DNA of 64,000 nt, from NCBI RefSeq assembly GCF_014268275.3, contig NZ_CP077084.1, positions 744,001 through 808,000 of the forward strand, read 5' to 3'. The DNA comes from Pseudomonas tritici (lineage in GTDB: Bacteria; Pseudomonadota; Gammaproteobacteria; Pseudomonadales; Pseudomonadaceae). The translations under genes were made by a program, and so were the position numbers. Under the pieces are notes generated by a model. That model saw only the letters and a program-made list of their open reading frames with translations, was not told the DNA's origin and searched no databases. Below, one piece after another: positions 26,932 to 35,953 of the stretch. How positions within the stretch are numbered: position 1 is the stretch's first letter; each line of letters opens with the position of its first letter.

Positions 26932-27827
26932 TGCTCAATCGATTCCAAGGCTGGCGCGAGCGCGGCTGGTCCGTCGTCGATGCGCCTGTATACAGCGAGG
27001 CCTGGCAGCGTTTTGGCGGCAGCGTCGCGACGCATCCGCAAGTGGTCGAGCGCCTGGCCGGGTTGGCGCAGATTCCGGTGCGTTACCTGGCCTGGGAGCA
27101 GGCGGGTGAGCTCAAGGCGTGCATTGCCACCTGGGGGCGCGACCTGGCGCTGTCCAAGGACGTGCTTAAGCGCAGCGGCAAGAAAGGCCTGTTCGATCTG
27201 GGCAATGCCGAGCTGATCCTGCCGGCCGCCGCCGACGCGCAGGCGCCGCTGAGGCAGCGTGCGCGCTACCTCTCTGCGCTGAACGAAGGGCGTTTCAGCG
27301 GCCTCAAGCTTCAGGCCGAACAGTTGGCCATGGCGCGCACGCCCGAAGAACTGTCGAAGAAGTTTCGCTACAACCAGCGCCGCGAACTGCGTTTGCTGGA
27401 AGAGGCGGGCGGCGTGGTGCGGTCGGTCAGTGAGTTTTCCAGTGCGGAGCTGGCGTCCATCTACTGTGACCTGTTCCTGCGCCGTTGGGGCTTTACCGCC
27501 ACGGGCGCCGAGCGCTTGGCGGAAGTGATCGAACTGATGCGCGAGTGGTTGATAGGCTCGGTGATTTTTCTGAATGACGCGCCCATCGCAATCCAGTTGG
27601 TGTATCGGGTCGAGTCACCGGAATGGATCAGTGTGGAATACGTCAACGGTGGGGTCGATCCTGAAACCCGCGCCTTCAGCCCCGGCAGCGTGCTGAGCTT
27701 TCTCAATACCCAGGGCGCTTGGGAGCAGGCACGCGAAGTCGGCAAGCCACTGCGCTTTTCCTTTGGTCGCGCCGACCGCGAATACAAGGACCGTTGGTGC
27801 AATCCTGTGCAGGTATTCAGCGTATGA
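26931..27827 (+). CDS. Mig-14 family protein
   Basis: The 298-residue protein resembles Salmonella Mig-14 and its P. aeruginosa homologue PA5003, linked to antimicrobial-peptide tolerance. The central part (SKKFRYNQRRELRLLEEAG through YCDLFLRRWGF, about 143-190) and SVIFLNDAPIAIQLVYRVES look like a GNAT-type acyltransferase fold. No membrane segment is obvious. ATG overlaps the wapH stop; its own stop overlaps the next ATG. Placement within the LPS genes suggests it modifies a surface glycan or precursor, but the reaction is unknown. Confidence 0.82.
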   Translation: MLNRFQGWRERGWSVVDAPVYSEAWQRFGGSVATHPQVVERLAGLAQIPVRYLAWEQAGELKACIATWGRDLALSKDVLKRSGKKGLFDLGNAELILPAAADAQAPLRQRARYLSALNEGRFSGLKLQAEQLAMARTPEELSKKFRYNQRRELRLLEEAGGVVRSVSEFSSAELASIYCDLFLRRWGFTATGAERLAEVIELMREWLIGSVIFLNDAPIAIQLVYRVESPEWISVEYVNGGVDPETRAFSPGSVLSFLNTQGAWEQAREVGKPLRFSFGRADREYKDRWCNPVQVFSV

Positions 27828-29209
27828 CCCGCAAGCAGCAATTGCTCAAACGTCACCGGCGCAACAAGCGTACGGTGCTGATCATTGGTGTGTTGCTGCT
27901 GTTGCTGGTCGGCATCCTGGTGGTCTGGTGGTTACCGTTGCTGTTGGCCCTGCTGGCCTGGGTGGCCCATGAAGCGTGGTTTGCCGACCACCTGTTCTAC
28001 GCGCCCAACGAAGATTATCAGTACCGTTTTTCGGCGGATGCCGAGCTGGCGGGCGTGCGCTTGGAACATGGGCGCTTGCTGCTGGATCAGGCGGTGGACG
28101 CGGACGCAACGGTGGTGCTGGCGATCAAGGTCAAGAGCACTTGGCTGGGCCGTTTTTTTGACCCGTGCGTCGAGCTGGCGGGCGATCGGCAAACGTTTGA
28201 GCGTGGCGTCAACGGCGTGCGTTACCTGAACCTCAGCGGTTTGGCGCTGAGCGACTTAACGTTGCGCGGTCGCCATTGCCGATTGCTCGGCACGCCCCGT
28301 CTGTGGGCCTGGACCCATCCGGACTACCGCGCACAGCGCGTGATGGTGATCGCGCCCCACGCCGACGATGCTGAATTGGCGGCCTTCGGCCTGTACAGCC
28401 AGGCCGAAAATCCCTGGATCGTCACCCTGACGGCGGGGGAGATTGAAGCTGAGCATTATCAGCAGATGGGCCTGGACGCGGTCGAAGCCGCACGCATCAA
28501 AGGCCGCCTGCGCGCCTGGGACAGCATCGCTGTGCCGTTGTGGGCGGGTGTGCCGCAGGCGCACTGCGTGCAATTGGGCTATTTCTGCCTGCAGTTGCAG
28601 GCGATGCAGGCCGCGCCGGACCTGCCGTTTGCTTCCCGTGAAGCAGAGCTGACGGACGTTCGCCCATTCCGGCAATTCAACCCGTTTCCATTGCCCGCGG
28701 ACAGCGACGGCTTGCCCACCTGGAACAACCTGTTGGCCGACCTGCGCGAGGTGCTGATGATGGCTCGCCCGGACGTGATCGTGTTGCCGCATCCGGTATT
28801 GGACCCGCATCCAGACCATGTCTGTGCACAGCAAGCCGTTTTGGAAGCCTTGCAAGGTCTTGAGTGGCAGCCAACGACAGTACTGGGCTACGCCAACCAT
28901 CTGCATGACAACGACCGCTGGCCCATGGGCAACGCCGGAGCCGGTATTGCGTTGCCACCGTTGTTCGACGCGACCGTGGAGTTGCTGCCGTGCAGCCTGC
29001 CACTGACGTTGGCGCAGCAGCGTGATAAGGCCATGGCGCTGGGCATGATGCATGACTTGCAGCCGGCACCGCCGTTCAAGCGCCGTGTGCGACGCTGGTT
29101 GCAGCGGGTGTTGGCAGGTCGCGCGAAATCGCCTTACGGTGAGAACGAATTTTTCCGTAAGGCCGTACGACGGCATGAGTTGTTCTGGCGTTTGGGAAAG
29201 GATAAGTAA
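27824..29209 (+). CDS. dnpA: PIG-L family de-N-acetylase, DnpA-like
   Basis: The 461-residue protein has a basic N-terminus, one or two membrane segments (about 17-48) and a PIG-L deacetylase domain. The zinc-binding motif reads VIAPHADDAELAAFG near residue 173, and LPHPVLDPHPDHVCAQ near 325 is the second histidine site. PA5002 (DnpA) of P. aeruginosa has this position and affects fluoroquinolone tolerance; an LPS-related amino sugar is the suspected substrate. The ATG overlaps the Mig-14 stop; the stop codon overlaps the next start (TAATG). Confidence 0.88.
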   Translation: MTRKQQLLKRHRRNKRTVLIIGVLLLLLVGILVVWWLPLLLALLAWVAHEAWFADHLFYAPNEDYQYRFSADAELAGVRLEHGRLLLDQAVDADATVVLAIKVKSTWLGRFFDPCVELAGDRQTFERGVNGVRYLNLSGLALSDLTLRGRHCRLLGTPRLWAWTHPDYRAQRVMVIAPHADDAELAAFGLYSQAENPWIVTLTAGEIEAEHYQQMGLDAVEAARIKGRLRAWDSIAVPLWAGVPQAHCVQLGYFCLQLQAMQAAPDLPFASREAELTDVRPFRQFNPFPLPADSDGLPTWNNLLADLREVLMMARPDVIVLPHPVLDPHPDHVCAQQAVLEALQGLEWQPTTVLGYANHLHDNDRWPMGNAGAGIALPPLFDATVELLPCSLPLTLAQQRDKAMALGMMHDLQPAPPFKRRVRRWLQRVLAGRAKSPYGENEFFRKAVRRHELFWRLGKDK

Positions 29210-30165
29210 TGAAAGTCTTGTTTCTGGTGCAGAAAGAGCAGCGCGCCATCCTCGACCGCTTGTACGAAGGTGTGGCCGAGCACTGCGAATGTGATATCCG
29301 CTGGTTGAGCAGCGATGAGCAGCGCAACCTGCGCGGTTACTTTCGGCGCGAAGTCGACGTGACCCGTTACGACCGCATTGTGTTCTTCCTGCGCTTCAAG
29401 CAGGAGATCCGCCAGGCCGGGTTTATCCGCACGATCCCAAACCTGGTGATCCTCGAGCACGACGCTTACCAGAACTACATTCCCTGCAAGTACACCGGCA
29501 AGTTCAGTGCCCATTACCGTCGCTTGCCGTGGGTTCGCGTGATCAGTTCAGGCTACATGGTGACCGAGCGCCTGCGCACCGAAGGTTTCGATGCGGTGTT
29601 CGTGCCCAAGGGCTATGACCAGGCACTGCTGCAGCCCCAGGATCGTGAACGAGATATCGAACTGGCGTTTGTCGGCAGCACCAACAGCGTGGCCTATAGT
29701 GGTCGCAAGGCTCTGCTCGATGAACTGGCGCGGGTTGAACCTTTGGTGGTGACGCGCACCAAATCGGGTGAGGAATACTGCGCGACCCTCAACCGGATTC
29801 GTTTTTTCGTCAGTGCCGATGTGGGCATGGGCGAGTACATGATCAAGAACTTCGAAGCCATGGCCTGTGGTTGCGTGTTGCTGGCGTTCGATCAGGGAGC
29901 CGAGGAGAACGCGGCCCTCGGGTTTGAGGACATGGTCAATGTGGTGTTCTACCAGGACATCCCGCAGTTGCAGGAAAAACTGGCCGTGCTGCGGTCCAAT
30001 CCGCAACTGGCCGCGGACATTGCGCGCAGTGGGCAGGACTTGGCCGTCGGCCAGTTCGGTTTCGCCCGTATCGGCCAGCGTATTGTCGAAGCCCTCGAGC
30101 CGCCCTTGCGGCCTCGTGCGCCGTTGAATGTGCTGGAAAGGTTACGTCTGAAGCTGGGCGTTTAA
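29209..30165 (+). CDS. ssg: LPS-cluster glycosyltransferase, Ssg-like (GT-B)
   Basis: The 318-residue protein has a Rossmann-type N-terminus (MKVLFLVQKEQRAILDRLYEG) and a C-terminal glycosyltransferase half with MIKNFEAMACGCVLLAFDQG near residue 206. That pattern fits the CgeB/DUF-type GT-B group. Position corresponds to PA5001 (Ssg), whose loss alters LPS and surface properties in pseudomonads. Sugar specificity is unknown. It is the last gene of the overlapping run; the next gene begins 53 bases later. Confidence 0.72.
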   Translation: MKVLFLVQKEQRAILDRLYEGVAEHCECDIRWLSSDEQRNLRGYFRREVDVTRYDRIVFFLRFKQEIRQAGFIRTIPNLVILEHDAYQNYIPCKYTGKFSAHYRRLPWVRVISSGYMVTERLRTEGFDAVFVPKGYDQALLQPQDRERDIELAFVGSTNSVAYSGRKALLDELARVEPLVVTRTKSGEEYCATLNRIRFFVSADVGMGEYMIKNFEAMACGCVLLAFDQGAEENAALGFEDMVNVVFYQDIPQLQEKLAVLRSNPQLAADIARSGQDLAVGQFGFARIGQRIVEALEPPLRPRAPLNVLERLRLKLGV

Positions 30166-30218
30166 TACCGGTCAGATATGGCTGCGAATAGTGGCTATGT
30201 GATATTATCGAGGCTTGA

Positions 30219-30980
30219 ATGCAGTTCTCCGATCAAAGCGACATAACGCTCGTGGTGACCAGTTGTGGTCGCTTCGATTTATTGAAGCGGACGCTCGAGA
30301 GCTTCGATCTGTTCAATACGGCGGATATCCGCGAAGTTTTCATTACCGAAGACTCCGGCGATGAAGCCGTGCGCCTTGCGGTGCCGCCGCACTGGCACAG
30401 CCATTGCACTTTCCTGATCAACCGCCCGAAGCTTGGGCAGTTGGCATCCGTCGATTTGGCCTACGAATCGGTCAAGACCCCCTACATATTCCATTGCGAG
30501 GATGATTGGGCGTTTTATCGACCAGGCTTTGTCGAAGACTCCAAGGCGGTACTGGAGCAGCGACCCGATATTTTGCAGGTGTGGTTGCGCAACTACGTTT
30601 ACGACTTGCAGGTGCACAGCCCTTATATCCATCTGGGGCCACGTGAGGTGATTGGCGGGGTGCCGTGTTATCCCCTGCTGTCCGACAAGCCTGAGTGGCA
30701 GGGTTTTTCGCTGAATCCAGGGTTGCGGCGTATCAAGGAATATCGCTTGTGCGCGCCCTACGCCGGGTTCGAGGGTGAGAAGGGGCTATCGAAGCGTTAC
30801 GCGCAGCTGAACCTGGCGGCCGTGACACTGGAAGGCGATGCGGTTTTGCACACGGGTTTCGGTTTGCATGTGGCGACGGCAGAAGAGCGCTTGACCAAGG
30901 CGCGGCGCAAGCGGCGAGAGCGGATCAAGCTGGCAGTCATGCTGGTACTGGGTGTCGGTATCGGCTGGTTGATCCATTAA
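30219..30980 (+). CDS. GT2-like glycosyltransferase with C-terminal membrane anchor
   Basis: The 253-residue protein looks like a GT-A (family 2-like) transferase: ITLVVTSCGRFDLLKRTLESF at the N-terminus, here cited as the strand-helix that binds nucleotide, then VFITEDSG and the acidic HCEDDWAF (about 89-96) as a DxD-like metal site. An unusual feature is the C-terminal end: a basic stretch (KARRKRRERIK) followed by one hydrophobic segment to the last residue, which should anchor it in the inner membrane. GAGGC precedes the ATG. I do not recognise a named homologue. Confidence 0.7.
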   Translation: MQFSDQSDITLVVTSCGRFDLLKRTLESFDLFNTADIREVFITEDSGDEAVRLAVPPHWHSHCTFLINRPKLGQLASVDLAYESVKTPYIFHCEDDWAFYRPGFVEDSKAVLEQRPDILQVWLRNYVYDLQVHSPYIHLGPREVIGGVPCYPLLSDKPEWQGFSLNPGLRRIKEYRLCAPYAGFEGEKGLSKRYAQLNLAAVTLEGDAVLHTGFGLHVATAEERLTKARRKRRERIKLAVMLVLGVGIGWLIH

Positions 30981-31026
30981 GTACACGCAGAAAGCCACCA
31001 CAACGCCGCAAAAGGTCATTTTTCAG

Positions 31027-32112
31027 ATGAGTATCCTCAACATCATGTGGGCCGGTGGTTCTGCATTCGCTTCGGTGCAGAAGGTTCACCAACAGATACT
31101 TTCCCACGCCGTTTGCCGGGCACCGATCACTACCTGGTTGCTGCAAGGCGGTTCGGACGAGAGCGAGCCGGCAGTGGAATGGAACTTCTCCTCCGCCCAG
31201 CTCAAGGGTCGGCACCTGTGGAAGTTGCTGGCACCCTGGATGCGCGCGCGTTTTCAGAAGGCGCTGCCTGACGATCTGGAAGTTGTGCTGCTGGACGGGG
31301 TTGGGGTGGCGCGGGTGATGTTGCCGGTGCTCAAGCACTTGCCACATGTGCGCGCCGTCGTCGTGTTCCATGGCGTCACGCGCATGCGCCGGGCAGACCA
31401 GAAGCTCTTCGAACAGTTTCCGGCTACGCAACTGACCCTGGCGGCTGTTTCGCAAACCCTGGCTCACTCGCTTGAGCGTTACCTGCAGCGACCCGTGACA
31501 GTGCTGCGCAGCGCTTTTGATCCGGTGGCGTTCCGTGCGGCTGCGCTTTCTCGGGCGCAGGCGCGGTCTCGCCTGGGCCTGACTTTGGACGACTCGCCCG
31601 TGTTGGGGGCGGTAGGCCGGCTGGTAGACGGCAAGGGTTTTGGCTGTTTGCTGGACGCGTTTGCTGGCGTGTCGGCCCAGCAGCCGGATGCGCGGCTGGT
31701 GATTATCGGCGAGGGCGCTGCGAGGCAGACCCTGGAAGCGCGTATCGAACAGCTCGGCTTGCAGGGCAAGGTTTCGTTGCCGGGCCATCTGCCGGACGCC
31801 GCGACGCTTTACCGGGCCTTCGATTGGGTCGCCATTCCGTCGACGCAAGAAGGCTTGGGGTTGATCCTGCAAGAGTCGGTGATGGCGGGCGTGCCCGTTC
31901 TGACCAGTGAATTGGCCGTGTTTCGCGAGCAACTGGCGGATGCGGGCTGGTACGCGCCGTCAGACGATGTGCAGGCCTGGGGCAGTCTGATGGAGCGTGC
32001 GTTCGCCACATCTACCCAGGATGTGCTGGAGGCTCAGGCGCAAGCGCTGGCCCCGGACCAAGCCTGGAAAGATTTCAGTGAAACCTCCCAGCGCCTGTTT
32101 TCATGCCGCTAG
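31027..32112 (+). CDS. GT4 glycosyltransferase of the LPS core cluster
   Basis: The 361-residue GT-B transferase has LGAVGRLVDGKGFGCLLDAF (about 197-216) and STQEGLGLILQESVMAGVP (about 272-290, E-x7-E), the GT4 donor-site pattern. Acceptor and sugar are not evident. It lies 46 bases after the anchored transferase and runs tail-to-tail into the kinase-like gene on the other strand, with a 12-base overlap of the two coding ends. Confidence 0.82.
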   Translation: MSILNIMWAGGSAFASVQKVHQQILSHAVCRAPITTWLLQGGSDESEPAVEWNFSSAQLKGRHLWKLLAPWMRARFQKALPDDLEVVLLDGVGVARVMLPVLKHLPHVRAVVVFHGVTRMRRADQKLFEQFPATQLTLAAVSQTLAHSLERYLQRPVTVLRSAFDPVAFRAAALSRAQARSRLGLTLDDSPVLGAVGRLVDGKGFGCLLDAFAGVSAQQPDARLVIIGEGAARQTLEARIEQLGLQGKVSLPGHLPDAATLYRAFDWVAIPSTQEGLGLILQESVMAGVPVLTSELAVFREQLADAGWYAPSDDVQAWGSLMERAFATSTQDVLEAQAQALAPDQAWKDFSETSQRLFSCR

Positions 32113-32706
32113 CAACGCCTGCTCCAGTGCCTGCATTGGAAAGCGTTCGTTCAGCTTCTCGCGTGCAATATAACGTGCAAAGTGCTGCAAGTTGCGCCGT
32201 GCGAGTTCCGGGTTCAGCGGCGCGCGCAAAAAGCGCATATCCGCCACATCAATCAGCCCCATTTCGTTATCAGGTGTGACAACGATATTGCCCAGGTGCA
32301 GGGAGCGGAAGTAAATTCCCGCACCGTGCAAGCGGCGGATGAGCGCCACCAGCGGATCGAGGTTCGATTGCCAGTCAAAGCCTTCCTTGTTGGAAATCTG
32401 ACGCAGCGTTTCACCCGGCAGCGGCCGATACAGCACGGCGGTCATGCCTGGCGCGGCCAGTTGAAAGAACGCGAGTACGGTCAGGGTGGGGATGCCACGC
32501 TGTTGCAATTGCGCCACGTTGTCGATGAACCGCTTGGAGTAGGGGCGCAACAGCGCTGACGAAAACAGACGCTTGCGGCGAAACAGTTTGAGGATATTCC
32601 CGTCGGCCAACAGGTAGACTTTGGGGCCGTAGCTGTCCTGTTCGAGGATTCGGGCACCTTCAATCATCGCGTTTAAATCGGCTTGGGGAAGCCTTGAACA
32701 TTGCAT
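32101..32706 (-). CDS. kinase-fold protein of the LPS cluster (PA4998-like)
   Basis: The 201-residue protein is a reduced kinase fold: KVYLLADGNILKLFRRKR carries the ATP-site lysine, IYFRSLHLGNIVV is a catalytic-loop remnant with no Asp at the HRD position, and MGLIDVADMRF is the metal site. It corresponds to PA4998, located before msbA in P. aeruginosa. I start it at ATG 32706, with AAGG upstream; a longer frame reaches 32778 without a ribosome site. It is divergent from the ligase gene and the only minus-strand gene in this cluster. Confidence 0.72.
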   Translation of the reverse strand: MQCSRLPQADLNAMIEGARILEQDSYGPKVYLLADGNILKLFRRKRLFSSALLRPYSKRFIDNVAQLQQRGIPTLTVLAFFQLAAPGMTAVLYRPLPGETLRQISNKEGFDWQSNLDPLVALIRRLHGAGIYFRSLHLGNIVVTPDNEMGLIDVADMRFLRAPLNPELARRNLQHFARYIAREKLNERFPMQALEQALLAA

Positions 32707-32815
32707 CGTCGGAAAGCCTTGTGGGAGTCGCGGGCACAGTGATCGGTAATAATGCCGAAAGTTTTGGGTTTTAACCATGCCGGGTTGGCGGGTTGTACGT
32801 ATTCAGGAGCGGGTG

Positions 32816-33994
32816 ATGCAGGTAGGTCGTTGGGCGCAGGTATGGATGATTTTCGGGTTACTTTGGTTTTTGCTGGCGATTGCCTTCGCGCCGACCAACA
32901 AGATTTATCAACAAGGCTTGACGCTGTTTCTCTGGTTGCCGGCCATGGTGTTTGCCTGGTCGGCGCGTGAGCGCCTCAAGGAAGTCTGGCGTGAACAGCG
33001 CTGGATGTGCCTGATGATTGCGGCGCTCGCCGCCTGGGGCGCAGTCAGTTTGTCGTGGACCAATGCCGAAGACCCTTCGCGGGAGGCCAAGCGCTTGCTG
33101 TACATCGGCGTGTTCCTGCTGTTTTTCCCGGTGTTTGCCTGTGGGCAGACCGAGCGAGTCATCCGCGTGATGCAGTGGGGTGGCTTCGGGTTGGCCCTTT
33201 CTTCGCTGGTCGCGATCGTCAAGTTTTATGGCGTTGAGCATAATGTCTGGTATGCACGGCTCGAAGGGCTGGGCCAATTATCCCACCCGATTCTGGGGGC
33301 CTATGTGATAGGTCTGGCTGCCGTCTGGTTGTTGCATTGGGTGCCGCGTGGCCGCTGGATGCAAGTGGCGTGGGTGCTTTCTGTCGGGTTCCTCGGGCTT
33401 TTTGTGGTGCTGAGCCAAAGCCGCGGCGCCGCGCTGGCCCTGCTGCTGACGGTGGTGGCAATGCCGGCTTGGTGCCGAGACCGACGCACCACCGTGATCG
33501 CTATCGCGGCAGTCGTGGCGGCACTGGCGGTGTTCTTCGCCATGCAATCGCTGATGTTGGCCCGTGGCGTTTCCTACCGGCCGCAGATCTTTATGGCGGC
33601 CGTCCAGATGATCTCCGAGCATCCGTGGACCGGTTTGGGCCTGGGTGGTGATTACAAGGTATTCGCCGATAACCTCTATTTTGATCATTCCCACAATCTG
33701 TTCACTCACGTGAGCATCGAGTTGGGCCTGCCCGGCCTGCTGCTGTGGTGCGGGCTGTGGTTCGGCGTGCTCTGGCAAGCCTGGAAGGCTCGCGACACGC
33801 TTTACGGCAAGGGCATCATCGGTATGTGGATGTTTTCGTTCCTGGCGATGCAGTTCGATGCGGCCAGCCTAACGGGCACCCCGCGGGCCGAGTGGTTTAT
33901 CTCGTGGCTGCCGATTGCGCTGGCCAGTGTCTTGGTCTGGGCTCGGGCCAACCCCGATGCATGTGATAAAGTTCGCGTCCTACCCAATCAGTGA
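32816..33994 (+). CDS. waaL: O-antigen ligase-like polytopic membrane protein WaaL
   Basis: The 392-residue protein has about ten to twelve hydrophobic segments and the Wzy_C/WaaL layout: a large periplasmic loop (about 230-310) with VSYRPQIFMAAVQMISEHPW and FDHSHNLFTHVSIELGLPG, including the conserved histidine of the ligase active site. It would join O-antigen or another surface glycan to lipid A-core. The ATG at 32816 has AGGAGC upstream; an ATG at 32777 does not. No wzy/wzx genes are nearby. It is followed after 9 bases by msbA. Confidence 0.82.
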   Translation: MQVGRWAQVWMIFGLLWFLLAIAFAPTNKIYQQGLTLFLWLPAMVFAWSARERLKEVWREQRWMCLMIAALAAWGAVSLSWTNAEDPSREAKRLLYIGVFLLFFPVFACGQTERVIRVMQWGGFGLALSSLVAIVKFYGVEHNVWYARLEGLGQLSHPILGAYVIGLAAVWLLHWVPRGRWMQVAWVLSVGFLGLFVVLSQSRGAALALLLTVVAMPAWCRDRRTTVIAIAAVVAALAVFFAMQSLMLARGVSYRPQIFMAAVQMISEHPWTGLGLGGDYKVFADNLYFDHSHNLFTHVSIELGLPGLLLWCGLWFGVLWQAWKARDTLYGKGIIGMWMFSFLAMQFDAASLTGTPRAEWFISWLPIALASVLVWARANPDACDKVRVLPNQ

Positions 33995-34003
33995 GCTCGA
34001 CAC

Positions 34004-35812
34004 ATGAGTGACGCACCGCCCAAAGCGGACCAGGAATCCAGCCTGAAAATTTACTTCAGGCTGCTGGGCTATGTGAAACCGTACATCGGCATGTTCATGC
34101 TGAGTATCTTGGGCTTCGTGATCTTTGCTTCCACCCAGCCGATGCTCGCCGGGATCCTCAAGTACTTTGTGGATGGCTTGAGCAATCCCGACGTGGTGTT
34201 CCTGCCCAAGATCCCGCTGTTCAAGGACCTCAAGCTGCTGATGGCCGTGCCGCTGCTGATCATCCTGATCGCCGCGTGGCAAGGCCTTGGCTCTTTCCTC
34301 GGCAACTACTACCTGGCCAAGGTCTCCCTTGGCCTGGTGCATGACCTGCGCGTCCAGCTGTTCAACAAACTGTTGGTACTGCCGAATCGCTATTTTGATA
34401 CGCATAACTCCGGGCACCTGATTTCCCGCATCACCTTCAACGTGACCATGGTCACCGGCGCCGCCACGGATGCGATCAAGGTCGTGATCCGTGAAGGTCT
34501 GACGGTGGTGTTCCTGTTCGGTTACCTGCTGTGGATGAACTGGAAGCTGACCCTGGTGATGCTGGCGATCCTGCCGCTGATCGCCATTATGGTCGGCAGC
34601 ACCAGCAAGAAATTCCGCAAGCAGAGCAAGAAGATCCAAGTGGCAATGGGCGATGTCACCCACGTGGCCTCGGAGACCATCCAGGGTTACCGCGTGGTGC
34701 GCAGTTTCGGTGGCGAAAGCTACGAGGAACGCCGTTTTGCCGCCGCCAGCCAAAGCAACACCGACAAACAGCTGCGCATGAACAAGACCGGCGCGGTCTA
34801 CACGCCGATGCTGCAACTAGTGATCTACACGGCCATGGCCACCTTGATGTTCCTGGTGCTGTTGCTGCGCGGCGACGCCACGGCGGGTGACCTGGTGGCC
34901 TACATCACCGCTGCGGGCCTGCTGCCCAAGCCGATCCGTCAGTTGTCGGAAGTCAGCTCGACGATCCAGAAAGGCGTCGCCGGTGCCGAAAGCATCTTCG
35001 AACAGCTCGATGAAGAGCCGGAAGTCGACAGCGGCACCGTGGAGCGTGATCGCGTCAGCGGTCGCCTGGACGTGCGCAACCTGAGCTTCACCTATCCGGG
35101 TGCTGAGCGCGAAGTGCTGAAGAACATCAGCTTCACGGCGGAACCTGGGCAGATGATTGCGCTGGTAGGGCGCTCAGGCAGTGGCAAGTCCACGCTGGCC
35201 AGCCTGATTCCGCGGTTTTACCACCACGAAACCGGCGAAATCCTGCTGGATGAGGTGGAGATCGAAGACTACCGCCTGCGCAACCTGCGCCGGCATGTGG
35301 CCCAAGTGACCCAGCACGTCACCCTGTTCAACGATACCGTGGCCAATAACATCGCCTACGGCGACCTGGCGGATGCACCGCGTGCCGACATCGAAAAAGC
35401 CGCCGCCGATGCCTATGCCATGGACTTCATCGCCGAACTGCCCAAAGGCCTGGACACCGAAGTCGGTGAAAACGGCGTGCTGCTCTCCGGCGGCCAGCGT
35501 CAGCGCTTGGCCATCGCCCGCGCCCTGCTGAAAAATGCCCCGTTGCTGATCCTGGACGAAGCGACTTCGGCGCTCGACACCGAGTCCGAACGCCACATTC
35601 AGGCTGCGCTGGACAAAGTCATGAAGGGCCGCACCACCCTGGTTATCGCGCACCGACTGTCCACCATCGAGAAAGCCGACATGATTCTGGTGATGGACCA
35701 CGGTGAAATTGTCGAGCGGGGTACACATGTGGAACTGCTGGCCCTGGGCGGCTATTACTCGCGCCTGCACGCCATGGGCCTGGATGAGCCCATCACGGCT
35801 AACATCACCTGA
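34004..35812 (+). CDS. msbA: lipid A-core flippase MsbA (ABC exporter)
   Basis: The 602-residue half-transporter has six membrane helices (about 20-330) and a C-terminal nucleotide-binding domain. Visible are Walker A GRSGSGKST (about 388), the signature LSGGQRQR (about 494) and Walker B LLILDEATSALD. It flips core-lipid A across the inner membrane using ATP. The length and position after waaL match PA4997. A GC hairpin directly after the stop probably ends the transcript. Confidence 0.95.
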   Translation: MSDAPPKADQESSLKIYFRLLGYVKPYIGMFMLSILGFVIFASTQPMLAGILKYFVDGLSNPDVVFLPKIPLFKDLKLLMAVPLLIILIAAWQGLGSFLGNYYLAKVSLGLVHDLRVQLFNKLLVLPNRYFDTHNSGHLISRITFNVTMVTGAATDAIKVVIREGLTVVFLFGYLLWMNWKLTLVMLAILPLIAIMVGSTSKKFRKQSKKIQVAMGDVTHVASETIQGYRVVRSFGGESYEERRFAAASQSNTDKQLRMNKTGAVYTPMLQLVIYTAMATLMFLVLLLRGDATAGDLVAYITAAGLLPKPIRQLSEVSSTIQKGVAGAESIFEQLDEEPEVDSGTVERDRVSGRLDVRNLSFTYPGAEREVLKNISFTAEPGQMIALVGRSGSGKSTLASLIPRFYHHETGEILLDEVEIEDYRLRNLRRHVAQVTQHVTLFNDTVANNIAYGDLADAPRADIEKAAADAYAMDFIAELPKGLDTEVGENGVLLSGGQRQRLAIARALLKNAPLLILDEATSALDTESERHIQAALDKVMKGRTTLVIAHRLSTIEKADMILVMDHGEIVERGTHVELLALGGYYSRLHAMGLDEPITANIT

Positions 35813-35816
35813 TGTG

Positions 35817-35839
35817 CCGGGGCGCGCAATGCGCCCCGG
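35817..35839 (+). terminator. hairpin after msbA, probable terminator
   Basis: A 9-bp perfect stem CCGGGGCGC/GCGCCCCGG with a 5-base loop begins 4 bases after the msbA stop. The following GGGTTTGTA is a poor T-run, so termination may be partial and the sulfotransferase could still be read through. Confidence 0.6.
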
Positions 35840-35953
35840 GGTTTGTATCAAGGCCCTTACACGGCTTGACCAAAGCCAAATAATTCGCAGCCTGTCGTTT
35901 GTTATGTTGGCCTTCTCGATTCGAATGACGAACGAGAGGGCTAACCTTCTTGC

